Source: JAWLDA01 sp041686855 (GTDB lineage Bacteria; Bacillota; Limnochordia; DTU080; RSA5). From it: DNA of 64,000 nucleotides. Both the position numbers and the translations under genes were made by a program. The notes beneath the pieces were generated by a model. The model made no database searches. It worked only from the letters and a program-made list of their open reading frames with translations, and was not told the origin of the DNA. This document shows positions 9,954 through 19,796 of this stretch, piece by piece (the stretch's first letter is position 1; each line of letters begins with the position of its first letter). Location of the stretch: the NCBI GenBank assembly GCA_041686855.1, contig JAWLDA010000012.1, positions 1-64,000 of the forward strand, written 5' to 3'.

Positions 9954-11276
9954 GTGAATTTGGTAACGCTTGTGGTGATCGTTTCTGGCACAATCGCGCT
10001 CGGCTTCGTTGGTTGGTGCTTGGCATCGTCTCCGTGGCAGAGAACATTCCTCGTGGGCACACTCTCCGGCTTATCGATATACAGCGGAATAGGTGCGGCA
10101 TACCCAGAAATTCCTTGGGTATACATGGTCTATTACTTCGGCTTCCTCACGGCCGTCATTTTTGGCTACAAGTTCTTCTGTGTTTGTTTCCAGGGCTTAA
10201 GTCGTAGGGTCGGAAGGTTGCGTCCGATTCTATTCGCTAAGGTTGATACTGCACCGCTCTGGGGAGGTGTAATTTGGCTCTATTTGATTCTTCATTTGGT
10301 CCCTTTGATATATCCTGAGTTCAGACTTCATTTACTCTTTTCGCCTCCATCCCCAGATTTGACTTCTGTCTTTGCAAGCCGTTGGATTGGAAATGAAGCG
10401 GGACTAGTTCAGAAGCTTCTGGAATACGCCAAGTTGTTGACTGCTCCGTTTTTCTATGTAGCGTTGTTTCGCTATCGAATCAGAGTGGGTAGGCTAATAT
10501 TCACTCTGGCGGCACCACTTTACCTTGAATATCTCTCACGGAGCTATGTTGGCCGAGGACATGTGCTAGTTGTATTGGGTTTGGTTTGGCTAGCCTTATG
10601 GACCTATCAGCCTCGGAAAAGGCCCATGTTCTTGCTAATTGGAGCGGCGTCCTTACCTGCGATACTGGTGGCATCCTATGTTTACGGAGTCGTTCGAATC
10701 GGCGGAACTGTGGGTAACGTTGATGTCTGGCAAGCTTCAGTCGAGATTCTTGAATCGGAAACGAGTTTTCCGCGCAAAGTTGGCATGCCACTCATTGAAG
10801 GCGGTTATCAGGTTGACTTCGAAAATTATGCAAAATGGGTGTTGACTCTCCCTGTTCCCAAGATAATTACTGGTGAGATAGAAGGAGCCCGTGTCAACTA
10901 TGAAATCTCGGAGCTCGTTCTAGGCGTTGGGCCTGGACAGAAAGGCTGGTACGTGGTACTTCCGGGATTAGTAGCCGAATCGATTTACATCTATGGACCG
11001 TACCTCTTTTGGATTCACGGGGTATTTGTAGCGTTTTGGGCAGCATTACTTGCGAGGATTGTAGAGCGTACTCCTGAGCTACTGTTTCTCGCGGCATATA
11101 CTGCTCTTCAGTTCACTTACATTCTCAACCGAGGAGGGATATCTGCGGTACTACCGGTTTTGACGAACGAATTTATCCTGTTTTACTGCGTGATACTGAT
11201 GGCGCTTCTCCGATTAATTCCAGGACAACTACGGATGTCGTGGCAACCGGAATTCCAAGACCGGATTCCAGAATAA
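9954..11276 (+). CDS. Wzy-like polysaccharide polymerase (membrane protein)
   Basis: A 440-aa membrane protein with about 10-12 hydrophobic segments and no enzyme motif other than the general look of O-antigen polymerases. One long charged loop lies between about residues 240 and 320. GTG at 9954 follows GAAAGGGG. Its place among flippase and glycosyltransferase genes, and its size, suit a Wzy that joins repeat units in the periplasm. Wzy proteins share little sequence, so the name rests on topology and context. Confidence 0.6.
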   Translation: MNLVTLVVIVSGTIALGFVGWCLASSPWQRTFLVGTLSGLSIYSGIGAAYPEIPWVYMVYYFGFLTAVIFGYKFFCVCFQGLSRRVGRLRPILFAKVDTAPLWGGVIWLYLILHLVPLIYPEFRLHLLFSPPSPDLTSVFASRWIGNEAGLVQKLLEYAKLLTAPFFYVALFRYRIRVGRLIFTLAAPLYLEYLSRSYVGRGHVLVVLGLVWLALWTYQPRKRPMFLLIGAASLPAILVASYVYGVVRIGGTVGNVDVWQASVEILESETSFPRKVGMPLIEGGYQVDFENYAKWVLTLPVPKIITGEIEGARVNYEISELVLGVGPGQKGWYVVLPGLVAESIYIYGPYLFWIHGVFVAFWAALLARIVERTPELLFLAAYTALQFTYILNRGGISAVLPVLTNEFILFYCVILMALLRLIPGQLRMSWQPEFQDRIPE

Positions 11277-11601
11277 AGAGGTGCTTGGATGGCTTTAAAT
11301 CAATGATCTAGCAAGTCGTTTAGGGAATTCCAAATTCAACAACGGTGTCAACCGATTGCTGAATGCTTTCCTTCAAAAATCCAGCTAGCGGGTCCCCAAA
11401 ATGGGCGCTTCATTCTTTATAGAGTCGTCTACCATTAATGATAGAATCGTCGTGTTTAGGACCGCAGGTGCAGCATCTAGCATCTGATCCACCCAATCTT
11501 TGGAGTTCTAAGCGTCCACGGCACAGGCTCGAGGCGAAATATGGCGAAATTTGTTGTATGCGGCGTGCGCCCAGTTGGGCGTTCTGCGCACGGGAATTAA
11601 T
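11277..11601 (+). other. Gap without a recognised gene
   Basis: About 325 bp between the polymerase and the next glycosyltransferase. An open frame reaches back to 11551 in frame with the glycosyltransferase, but it adds residues without family resemblance. I see no strong promoter, terminator or repeat. The break may divide locus 1 into two transcripts. Confidence 0.4.
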
Positions 11602-12816
11602 ATGTGCCGTCGTTTATACATAGGGAGCGATTCGAAGATCGTGAAGCCTAGAGTTTTAACTTTCGTGAGGTACTATCTCCCTGGTTTTAAGTCCGGAGGT
11701 CCAGTGCGAAGTATCGCAAACATGGTAGGGTGCCTCGGGGACCAAATCGATTTCTCCATTGTGACGTCAGATCGAGATGAACTCGATAAGGCGGCATATC
11801 CAAATGTAACTGCCGACACATGGACTAAAGTCGGACATGCGAGGGTCTATTATTGTTCTCCGGGAAATCGCAGTTTGCGAACGTTTTCTAGATTGTTAAC
11901 GGAAACGTCGTATGACGCGATTTACTTAAATAGTTTTTTCGATCCGATATTTACAATACGTCCTCTTGTTCTTAGGCGTTTTGGAAGGCTCCGTGGATGC
12001 CCTACACTGTTGGCTCCTCGCGGGGAATTTTCACCTGGTGCCTTGCAACTCAAGAGATGGAAAAAAACAGCCTATGTTCAGATGGCAAAGAATGTAGGCC
12101 TCTATAATGATCTTGTTTGGCACGCTTCAAACGAGTATGAGAAGGGACACATCCAAACGTTCCTGGAACCCGTTGCTCAGCAGATTCGGGTGGCTGCCAA
12201 CCTAACTGAGGCGGTTCAGTCCCCTGAGTTGCCAATATCTCTGATTGAGTCTCGCAGCGAACGGCCTGTTCGTATTGTATATCTTTCGCGGATCAGTCCT
12301 AAAAAGAATCTTGAATTTGCTCTGCGGGTCCTTGGCAAGGTTTCAGCCCCAGTGGAGTTTACCATTTATGGCCCGATATCAGACCAGAGTTATTGGGAAA
12401 AGTGTCAGAGAGTAATTGCCTCACTTCCGGCGAACATTTCAGTCACATACGCAGGGTACGTGGAGCACCACAAAGTAGCTGAAGTGTTAGCTTCAAACGA
12501 TTTGTTTTTCCTGCCCACTCAGGGGGAAAACTATGGTCATGTCATCATCGAGGCTCTAGCCGCAGGCACGCCTGTGCTGGTCAGTGACCAGACACCCTGG
12601 AGAGGTCTTGAAAAGCCGGGGGTGGGCTGGGACTTGCCTTTGTCATCGGAGAAGAAGTTTGGTGATATCATCGAAAGTTTATATTTGCTTAGTGATACCA
12701 GTTATGTCTGTTTGCGGTCACGCGCCAAAGAGTTCGCGCGAGAACACATGGAGGATTCACGTGTAATCCAAGACAATTTGGCTATGTTTTACGGCCTATT
12801 GAGACGTGTTGGGTGA
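11602..12816 (+). CDS. GT4-family glycosyltransferase
   Basis: About 404 aa, GT-B fold. The acceptor half contains YLPGFKSGGPVRS and LLAPRGEFSPGAL, typical of one EPS glycosyltransferase subgroup. The donor half contains YLSRISPKKNLEFAL and then ENYGHVIIEALAAGTPVLVS, which fits the E-x7-E motif of retaining GT4 enzymes. The start is uncertain: ATG at 11602 is chosen, GTG at 11641 lies closer to the conserved region, and the frame is open back to 11551. It is the last glycosyltransferase of locus 1. Confidence 0.8.
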   Translation: MCRRLYIGSDSKIVKPRVLTFVRYYLPGFKSGGPVRSIANMVGCLGDQIDFSIVTSDRDELDKAAYPNVTADTWTKVGHARVYYCSPGNRSLRTFSRLLTETSYDAIYLNSFFDPIFTIRPLVLRRFGRLRGCPTLLAPRGEFSPGALQLKRWKKTAYVQMAKNVGLYNDLVWHASNEYEKGHIQTFLEPVAQQIRVAANLTEAVQSPELPISLIESRSERPVRIVYLSRISPKKNLEFALRVLGKVSAPVEFTIYGPISDQSYWEKCQRVIASLPANISVTYAGYVEHHKVAEVLASNDLFFLPTQGENYGHVIIEALAAGTPVLVSDQTPWRGLEKPGVGWDLPLSSEKKFGDIIESLYLLSDTSYVCLRSRAKEFAREHMEDSRVIQDNLAMFYGLLRRVG

Positions 12817-13410
12817 ATTGGGTTCTCCCGATTGACCATATCGCACCGACTAAGTTGCCCTTGAATAAAGGCTTCAGCGATATTGATTGATAACCCCATG
12901 CCATCATTTGTGCGCCAGAAGGGGCCAGATCTAGCTCGTGGTGAAGTTGGTTGAAAAGTGGCGCGCCGTAATTCTCTTTGAAAATAGTTGGATCAGCAAG
13001 TTCCATCTGGTGATGAGCACTCCGAAGGGCCTTGGTCATTGCGACTACTAGGCGAGGTTTAGTAGCTGCGGTCAAGTGATCGACTTACTTGCCAATCATT
13101 TACGGCATGACCTGCGTTTGCGCTAGAAGCACTGGCTGCGCCGGAATTTCGTCATGGGAAACGAGTCGGCTACGTACCTTTTCGAAGATTGGCTCAGAAC
13201 TACTGTTTCACTTCGTCTTGACTATGACTGGGGAGTTCTTCGCTACCTCAAAATTGTTGGATTGAGGAGCGTGGCGATGCTCATATTGATCGTTGCTCTA
13301 ATTGACCAGCCAACTCGCAAAGCTTACCATCAGGTGATAAACGGCGAGAATTACAGATGCCGTGAGTCTTTGGATGATGATATTGAAGTATGAGGTACGC
13401 TGTCCGTCAC
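12817..13410. other. Gap with gene debris
   Basis: No intact gene is visible. On the minus strand, about 13075 down to 12840, an open stretch contains AMTKALRSAHHQMELADPTIFKENY, which faintly resembles the start of LCMT-type methyltransferases. On the plus strand, 13154-13393 is open and reads like a transposase tail (LRYLKIVGLRSVAMLILIV). Neither has a convincing start or full domain. Both calls are weak. Confidence 0.3.
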
Positions 13411-13439
13411 TTTCTCGGCATGCTATTTGCACGTATAAT
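13411..13439 (+). promoter_or_regulatory. Candidate promoter for galU
   Basis: A perfect TATAAT -10 box at 13434-13439 lies 32 bases ahead of the galU start, inside an AT-rich stretch. The -35 position (TTTCTC, spacer 17) matches TTGACA poorly. It would drive the galU-GHMP kinase pair separately from the glycosyltransferases. Confidence 0.4.
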
Positions 13440-13471
13440 TAAAAGGTAAAGAATGGAGGGCAACTAAATTG

Positions 13472-14365
13472 ATGAGCCGTGTTCGTAAAGCAATAATTCC
13501 TGTGGCAGGACTTGGAACTCGGTTGCTACCCGCAACAAAGTCACAACCGAAGGAAATGCTTCCGGTTGGTCGGAAACCCTGCGTTCAATACGTTGTGGAG
13601 GAGCTTTTGGTAGAGGGTGTTGAACAAGTTCTTTTCGTAACGGGTCCGGGAAAAGCTGCAATCGAAAACCATTTTGACAGAAACAAGGACGTTATGGAGC
13701 TACTGGTGAACAGCGGACGCCTGGACCTGGCTAAAGAATTTGATCTTCAGGAATCTGCTCGCTTCTACTATACCCGTCAAAGCTCTCCGAGTGGACTAGG
13801 TGACGCTGTGCGCTACGGCAAGGAGTTTGTAGGTGACGATCTTTGCCTAGTGGCCCTTGGCGATTCGATAATATCAGGCACCTTGGTACCTGGAGTGATT
13901 CAAAGAATGATTAATGCATTTCAGGACCACGGCGCGGACGCGGTAGTTGCGGTTAGATTGGTGGAACCAAGCCAGGTCCATCGATATGGTATCGTCGCTC
14001 CTCAGGACGAGGTGCTAACAGAAATTCCATTTACAGTTTCGCGTCTCATCGAAAAACCATCAGAACGAGACGCACCGAGCCGCTTCGCAATTGCCGGACG
14101 GTATTTGTTTAACAAAAAGATTTTCGATGCGATAGAAAGAACAGTTCCGCACAAAGGCGGCGAGGTTCAACTAACAGATGCAATTCAAATAATGATTCAT
14201 CAAGGCGCTAAGGTATTGGCCGTCCCCCTACAAGGTGATGAGATCAGACATGACATCGGAAACTTTGCTGATTATTTTAAGGCGTTTTTGCGATTTGCAG
14301 CGGATGATCAAGAGTATGGGGGACAGGTTCGGCGTGAAATGAGCACGATACTGGAGGAAAGGTAA
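13472..14365 (+). CDS. galU: UTP-glucose-1-phosphate uridylyltransferase (GalU)
   Basis: This 297-aa protein is full length for GalU. It carries the nucleotide-binding signature GLGTRLLPATKSQPKEMLP close to the start, then ENHFDRN, LGDSIIS and the RLIEKPSE segment. It makes UDP-glucose from UTP and Glc-1-P; some relatives accept other hexose or uronic acid 1-phosphates. ATG at 13472 follows GGAGGG, and a TTG directly precedes it. It overlaps the GHMP kinase gene by one base. The pairing suggests that it, or a broader-specificity variant, turns the kinase product into a UDP-sugar. Confidence 0.9.
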   Translation: MSRVRKAIIPVAGLGTRLLPATKSQPKEMLPVGRKPCVQYVVEELLVEGVEQVLFVTGPGKAAIENHFDRNKDVMELLVNSGRLDLAKEFDLQESARFYYTRQSSPSGLGDAVRYGKEFVGDDLCLVALGDSIISGTLVPGVIQRMINAFQDHGADAVVAVRLVEPSQVHRYGIVAPQDEVLTEIPFTVSRLIEKPSERDAPSRFAIAGRYLFNKKIFDAIERTVPHKGGEVQLTDAIQIMIHQGAKVLAVPLQGDEIRHDIGNFADYFKAFLRFAADDQEYGGQVRREMSTILEER

Positions 14366-15450
14366 TGGTCGAGCTATCTAATGGGGAAATGATATTGGCG
14401 TCTGCTCCCGGGAGAGCTGGCGTGTTGGGAAACCCAACTGATGGATACGGCGGCTCTGTGATTGCTTGCGCCATATGTGAACGCGCGAAAGTGGCAATTG
14501 AACCTAGAAACAAGGGGCTGCGTGCGTGTTCAGATTCTGGATGCATTGAGTTTGGCAGACGTTCCGATTTTGAACTGAAGGGGGACGAATTCGATATCGT
14601 CCGGGCTGTTATTCGCTATTTGGGAGTATTTGATTTGCCGGCGACTCTGTACTTTAGCACGACAATCCCTCGTGAAGCTGGACTGGCTGGTTCAACGGCT
14701 TTACTATCCAGCACCCTAAAGGCGATTCTTGAGTTCGTTGGAGTCAACTATACTCCGTATTACTTTGCGGAGTTAAATCGCGTCATCGAGTTAGAATATC
14801 TTGGGGTTCAATGTGGCTATAACGACGCTTATATGACGACGTTCGGAAAGTTGAATTATATGGACTTTCGAGGCAAGGAGTATTATCGTAGGCTAACGCA
14901 AGAGAAGTATGCCACTATTGAGAGGTTAACACCGTTTGTGTCAGACCTGCCGTTTATCGTCGCTCACAGTGGAATTCGGCACCACTCTGGTGGCTTTCAT
15001 AGACCGATTCGTGATCGTTGGCTAGAGGGTGACCCCAAAGTTGTAGAGGGCTACATACGAATAGCGGAAATCGCCCGTCTCGGAAAGCGTGCTCTTCTCG
15101 AACGTGATTGGTTCGTGTTTGGTCAGCTAATGAACGAAAATTACAGTATCCAGGAGGAATTCGCTCCTTCAGGTGATGCGGTTTCGAACTTAGTCAAAAA
15201 GGCATTAAAGCATGGCGCACTGGGAGCGAAACTTGCCGGTGCTGGTGGCGGCGGAACGGTAATCTTATTGACACTGAACCCCAAGGAGACAGTGCTTGGT
15301 TTGCAGTCAACTGACGGGGTGCAATGCCTTGAGCTCCACCCAAATGCTCCCGGGGTTGAATCTGAAATATTACCGCGTGCAATCGCTCTTCGACGATTGT
15401 TTAGCTCCGAAATTGGTTCTGAAGTAGCCGTAACCATTGAAGAAAGTTGA
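14365..15450 (+). CDS. GHMP sugar 1-kinase, glucuronokinase-like
   Basis: This 361-aa protein has all three GHMP motifs: PGRAGVLGNPTDGYGG (residues 15-30), GLAGSTAL (from 106) and AGAGGGG (from about 293). The GNPTDGY variant of motif 1 recalls plant glucuronokinases, which phosphorylate glucuronate at C1. D-glycero-D-manno-heptose and fucose kinases of the same superfamily are alternatives. It starts on the last base of galU. Together they form a kinase plus pyrophosphorylase pair of the sort used to salvage free sugars into UDP-sugars. Specificity is inferred from remembered family motifs, not an alignment. Confidence 0.7.
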   Translation: MVELSNGEMILASAPGRAGVLGNPTDGYGGSVIACAICERAKVAIEPRNKGLRACSDSGCIEFGRRSDFELKGDEFDIVRAVIRYLGVFDLPATLYFSTTIPREAGLAGSTALLSSTLKAILEFVGVNYTPYYFAELNRVIELEYLGVQCGYNDAYMTTFGKLNYMDFRGKEYYRRLTQEKYATIERLTPFVSDLPFIVAHSGIRHHSGGFHRPIRDRWLEGDPKVVEGYIRIAEIARLGKRALLERDWFVFGQLMNENYSIQEEFAPSGDAVSNLVKKALKHGALGAKLAGAGGGGTVILLTLNPKETVLGLQSTDGVQCLELHPNAPGVESEILPRAIALRRLFSSEIGSEVAVTIEES

Positions 15451-15703
15451 TTTATCTGGATGGCCACTTTGAAATTTAGTATCATCGCTTCAATGTGGTG
15501 TGTATAGCGAAGAATGCGTTGCGACAAGGGGACCTTGTACGCCTTTGATGATTAGGCCGAAGGTGAACGTACGGCGTTTGCCCCCTAGGCCCACTTTCCG
15601 CACCCTTGGAGATTCCCTTGGCAAATTAAACACACTGCGTGGTAGGAGTTTCCAGCAAGGTCGCGAAGTTTCCTGCAACCCGATTACAAAGAGGTTTGCA
15701 AAT

Positions 15704-15860
15704 GGCAAGCAACGAGATGTCTCCCCTTCACGTCGGTGCCAGCGGTTACGTGGCCGAAGTGTGCCGACATCTCAAGATTTGCAGCATGGTCAACAACCTG
15801 GTTGATTAGATTGGGACCAAACTCAGTGCAAAGTAAGCGTCAAACTTCACCCACCTTGTG
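15704..15860 (+). pseudogene. IS1634-type transposase, N-terminal scrap (second copy)
   Basis: The DNA here matches the stretch starting at about 1815 over some 150 bp. Shared features are GGCAAG-AACGAGATG, the GTGGCCGA run and TGGGACCAAAC-CAGTGCAAA. It encodes SPLHVGASGYVAEVCRHL and then a frameshifted VDWDQTQCK-like segment. Only the N-terminus remains. It lies in the same orientation as the copy at 1828, so the two enclose locus 1 like direct repeats. The rest of 15451-16244, apart from the IS66 scrap, has no gene I recognise. Confidence 0.6.
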
Positions 15861-15920
15861 TTAAGGACCTCGTTGCCCGATAATCGCCCCAGTGAATTAT
15901 GACTGGGAGGTCGTCGAGAA

Positions 15921-16115
15921 ATGACGCAGGTGGAACGACGCGAGATTTGGCGTGAGCGAGTGTCGGCGTTTCGAGAGAGCGGTCAAAGTGTAGCGGCGTG
16001 GTGCAGGGAGCAGGAGCTCAAAGAGCACCAAATGCGATACTGGCTCCGGCGCTTGATTCTAGGTACCTACGAAAATGGGTCAACTTTAGATAGTGACCTA
16101 CGTTTGCACGGATGA
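15921..16115 (+). pseudogene. IS66-type accessory protein TnpA, truncated
   Basis: The first 45 or so residues, WRERVSAFRESGQSVAAWCR and then LKEHQMRYWLRRL, match the small TnpA accessory protein encoded at the start of IS66 elements. That protein is normally about 100-120 aa. Here the similarity stops and a stop codon follows after 64 residues, and neither TnpB nor TnpC is present. It is an inactive remnant next to the IS1634 scrap. Confidence 0.6.
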
Positions 16116-16244
16116 ATCGAAACGATCATGAATGCAAACTCGAAGAGTTCGGTAAAAGGCATTAGCGGTGAAGTTGGAGAATTGATTTTCGAGCTTGGTC
16201 TTCAATAGGTACTTGGTTGATGGAAAAGAGGCAAATTACATCTC

Positions 16245-17582
16245 ATGAAGGTATGTGTGGTCGGGCTGGGATACATCGGGTTTCCAACTGCCTGTTTAAT
16301 GGCCAGCGCTGGAAACGAAGTATTAGGGATTGACGCAAACGAAAAGATCGTGAAAACCCTCCGTGAAGGCAAAGTACATATAGTAAATGAAGATGGTCTA
16401 AATGACCTAGCAGAGCGTGTTATGCGCGAAGGATCTCTTCGCGTTTCCGACAGACCCGAAGGCGCGGATGCATTTGTCATATGTGTGCCTACACCATTGA
16501 ATTATCAAGATAGAAATCTTGATGGATTTTCGGAAGTGGCCGTTGCAATGGAGGTGGAGACACGCTTAGTAAGTGAATATCCGCGCTCTGATTTATCATA
16601 TGTTGTTAGTGCGACGAAAAGCATCGCACCGTACGTAAAACATGGTAATTTAGTTATTTTAGAATCGACTTCCCCGCCCGGAACTACTGAGAATGTTGTT
16701 CTGCCAATTCTGGAAAGTTACGGTCTGGATCGAAATGATATCCACCTAGCTCATGCGCCGGAGAGGGTTTTACCCGGTGCGATTCTTAGGGAAATGCGAG
16801 AGAACGATCGCATCATCGGCGGAGTGACTGAGGAAGCCACCCGACAGGCCAAAGAACTGTATAGCACATTTGTTCAAGGGCGAATATTGACCACCGACGC
16901 CACCACGGCTGAATTCGTAAAACTGGCGGAGAACTCATTTCGCGATGTGAATATCGCCTTAGCGAATGAGTTCGCGCGAATCTCGAACGAGCTTGGGATC
17001 AATGCTCAAGAGGCTATTTCGCTTGCAAATCACCATCCGCGTGTGAACATTTTGTCGCCTGGCCCTGGAGTTGGGGGCCACTGCATCCCTGTAGACCCAT
17101 ACTTCATCATTGAGCGTTTTCCGGAGATTACCCCACTTCTCCAAACCGCTCGTTCTATAAATTCGAGCATGCCTCGATACGTTGCGGATCTGGTTCGAGA
17201 AATTGACGCGGAACATGGTATAGCTAAGGTAGTTGTGCTTGGGACCGCTTACAAACCGGACGTTGGCGATTCTAGAGAAAGTCCGTCGTTGCGAATTGCG
17301 GACTACTTACGGGATTACGGTTTTAGCGTCCAAATCCATGATCCATATGAGGACGAGTTGAACGTCCCGTTATCCGCGGTGTGCGAGGATGCAGACTTGC
17401 TTGTAATTGCGACGGATCATTCAGTCTACAAGGAACTGAATCCAGATACGGTTGCGCGATGGTTGAATAAGCGACTCCTCCTTGATACGAGGCTTACCAT
17501 GCCCGTAGAGCGATGGGAAGCAGCGGGTTTTGTGGTCCGCCGTCTCGGTGATGGTCGCTATAAGCTCAATTTTAGAGATTAA
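16245..17582 (+). CDS. wecC: UDP-N-acetyl-D-mannosamine dehydrogenase (WecC-like)
   Basis: This 445-aa protein is a four-electron UDP-sugar 6-dehydrogenase. It has an N-terminal Rossmann motif GLGYIGFPTA, the catalytic Cys in GGHCIPVDP, and a C-terminal NAD domain with TAYKPDVGDSRESPS. The GGHCIPVDPYF form is nearer WecC/WbpA-type enzymes than UDP-glucose dehydrogenases. The probable product is UDP-ManNAcA, from the UDP-ManNAc made by the 2-epimerase at 21473-22633. ATG at 16245 follows AAGAGG. It is the first gene after the insertion-sequence debris. Confidence 0.82.
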   Translation: MKVCVVGLGYIGFPTACLMASAGNEVLGIDANEKIVKTLREGKVHIVNEDGLNDLAERVMREGSLRVSDRPEGADAFVICVPTPLNYQDRNLDGFSEVAVAMEVETRLVSEYPRSDLSYVVSATKSIAPYVKHGNLVILESTSPPGTTENVVLPILESYGLDRNDIHLAHAPERVLPGAILREMRENDRIIGGVTEEATRQAKELYSTFVQGRILTTDATTAEFVKLAENSFRDVNIALANEFARISNELGINAQEAISLANHHPRVNILSPGPGVGGHCIPVDPYFIIERFPEITPLLQTARSINSSMPRYVADLVREIDAEHGIAKVVVLGTAYKPDVGDSRESPSLRIADYLRDYGFSVQIHDPYEDELNVPLSAVCEDADLLVIATDHSVYKELNPDTVARWLNKRLLLDTRLTMPVERWEAAGFVVRRLGDGRYKLNFRD

Positions 17583-17657
17583 GTCCTGCAAATCGGACGA
17601 GTTGAAGGCAGCGAACGGTAGGCATACGAAGCGTAAAGCTCAAAGGATGGCATCCTC

Positions 17658-19796
17658 ATGAAGCAACTATTGCAACATCTTTCCACGGGCACAACTGAAA
17701 TTGCCGACGTGCCACCGCCCAAGGTTCGACCAGGTCATTTGTTTATTCAATCCCGGCGCACCTTGGTTTCAGCGGGTACCGAGCGCATGTTGGTCCAGTT
17801 CGGCAAGGCAGGATGGCTTGCGAAAGCGAGGCAGCAACCGGATAAGGTCCGGATGGTCGTGGAAAAGATCAGGACTGACGGATTATTGCCCACGTTGGAT
17901 GCCGTTCGAAGTAAATTGGACTCTCCTTTGGCATTAGGTTATTGCAATGTTGGTACCGTCCTTGACGTGGGCCAAGGTGTAAACGGGTTTAGCGTTGGAG
18001 AAAGTGTCGTCTCGAACGGCCCACACTCCGAGTTCGTTTGTGTACCTGAGAACCTCTGCGCCCGCATTCCGAGTGGTGTGTCTGACGACGCTGCAGCGTT
18101 CACAGTTCTCGGAGCGATCGGTCTACAAGGAATTAGACTTGCGCAGCCGACTCTCGGTGAAGCTTTTGTGGTCACGGGATTGGGCCTTATTGGACTCCTT
18201 ACCGTTCAACTATTACGCGCCCAGGGTTGCAGGGTTCTCGGTATTGACTTCGACCCTCAGAAGGTCGAATTAGCTCGAGGCTTTGGAGCGGAAGGGCTTT
18301 GCTTGCGCGATGGAGTCGATCCGATAACGGCGGCAGGGACCTATTCGCGCGGGCGCGGCGTGGATGGCGTGATCATCACCGCCTCTACAAAGAGCAATGA
18401 GCCCGTTCATCAGGCAGCTCAAATGTGCCGCAAGCGCGGAAGGATCATCCTCGTCGGCGTTACCGGTCTTGAATTGTCCAGAGCAGATTTCTACGAAAAA
18501 GAGCTAAGTTTCCAAGTCTCCTGCTCCTACGGTCCGGGTCGCTACGATCCTGAGTACGAGGAGAAAGGTCACGACTATCCGATTGGATTCGTGCGCTGGA
18601 CGGAGCAACGGAATTTTGAGGCTGTTCTAGACATGATGGCGGACAGTCGCATTGATGTGACACCGTTGATTTCCCATCGTTTCCCTATTGAACAAGCCGA
18701 CCAGGCGTACGCCTTGCTCACCGCGGACGAACCCTCCCTCGGGATTCTAATTGATTATGCTTCGGAATCAAGGGAATCGATAGGCGACCGGGTGATTCCA
18801 CTCAAGATGGAAGGAGAGGCCCGGGAGGGAAAGCCACGGGTTAGCTTCATTGGCGCAGGCAACTATGCCGGGCGGATTCTCATTCCCGCCTTTGATAAGG
18901 CAGGTGCCGACTTTCGAATGGTGGCATCTAGTGGTGGTGTAAGCGGGGCACATTTCGGCCGCAAACACGCCTTCCAAGCGGTGAGTAGTGACGCCTCAGC
19001 GGTAATCACTGACCCGGAAACAGACGCAATCGTAGTCGCAACACGACATAACACGCACGCGCGCTTAGTGGTTGAGTCCCTTCGGGCTGGCAAACACGTT
19101 TTCGTGGAGAAACCACTTGTTCTTACTCTCGACGAACTTTCCGAGGTTCGCACTGCCTATTCCGAGCGAGCGACCAGCGGCGATTCGCCCGTTCTTGTGG
19201 TAGGATTTAACCGCCGATTCGCTCCTCATGTCACTAAAATGAAGTCATTGCTAAGTGGAGTTACCGCCCCAAAGACCCTAATTATGACCGTCAACGCTGG
19301 CGAGATTCCCATGGACCATTGGACACAGGATCGGGAGGTTGGTGGCGGTAGGATCGTGGGCGAGGCTTGCCACTTTGTAGACTTGTTACGATTCATAGTC
19401 GATGCGCCAATCTCTGCCGCCAAAGTGACCTCAGTTGCTGATCCCAAGAGCGGAGCCAAGGTGGATGACATTACAAGCTTCACGCTCTCATTTGCTGATG
19501 GCTCCATGGGTACGGTGCATTATCTCGCCAACGGGCATAAGGCGTTTCCTAAGGAGCGTCTCGAGGTTTTTTGTGCGGGGCGTATCCTAGCCTTGGACAA
19601 TTTCAGGAGCCTTAAGGGTTTGGGTTGGTCGGGCTTTCGCGGTGTCAAACACCTGCGGCAGGACAAGGGCCAAGAGGCTTGTTCTAAGGCGTTTCTAGAG
19701 GCGATCGGCTCTGGAGGTCCGTCGCCAATACCCTTTGAAGAACTCGTGGAAGTCTCAGAGTGGACGATCAAGATTGCCAACGAGGCAGCCTCCTGA
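17658..19796 (+). CDS. Bi-domain oxidoreductase: zinc-type MDR + Gfo/Idh/MocA fusion
   Basis: This 712-aa protein is a natural fusion. Residues 1 to about 370 are a medium-chain dehydrogenase with the Rossmann motif TGLGLIGLLTVQLL. Residues from about 390 are a Gfo/Idh/MocA oxidoreductase with SFIGAGNYAGRILIPAF and the EKPL catalytic segment (VFVEKPLVLT). Such fusions recur in exopolysaccharide loci beside heparinase-like proteins and WecB, as here. They are thought to modify a nucleotide- or lipid-linked sugar, but I know of no firm reaction. The stop overlaps the next start (TGATG). Confidence 0.85.
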   Translation: MKQLLQHLSTGTTEIADVPPPKVRPGHLFIQSRRTLVSAGTERMLVQFGKAGWLAKARQQPDKVRMVVEKIRTDGLLPTLDAVRSKLDSPLALGYCNVGTVLDVGQGVNGFSVGESVVSNGPHSEFVCVPENLCARIPSGVSDDAAAFTVLGAIGLQGIRLAQPTLGEAFVVTGLGLIGLLTVQLLRAQGCRVLGIDFDPQKVELARGFGAEGLCLRDGVDPITAAGTYSRGRGVDGVIITASTKSNEPVHQAAQMCRKRGRIILVGVTGLELSRADFYEKELSFQVSCSYGPGRYDPEYEEKGHDYPIGFVRWTEQRNFEAVLDMMADSRIDVTPLISHRFPIEQADQAYALLTADEPSLGILIDYASESRESIGDRVIPLKMEGEAREGKPRVSFIGAGNYAGRILIPAFDKAGADFRMVASSGGVSGAHFGRKHAFQAVSSDASAVITDPETDAIVVATRHNTHARLVVESLRAGKHVFVEKPLVLTLDELSEVRTAYSERATSGDSPVLVVGFNRRFAPHVTKMKSLLSGVTAPKTLIMTVNAGEIPMDHWTQDREVGGGRIVGEACHFVDLLRFIVDAPISAAKVTSVADPKSGAKVDDITSFTLSFADGSMGTVHYLANGHKAFPKERLEVFCAGRILALDNFRSLKGLGWSGFRGVKHLRQDKGQEACSKAFLEAIGSGGPSPIPFEELVEVSEWTIKIANEAAS

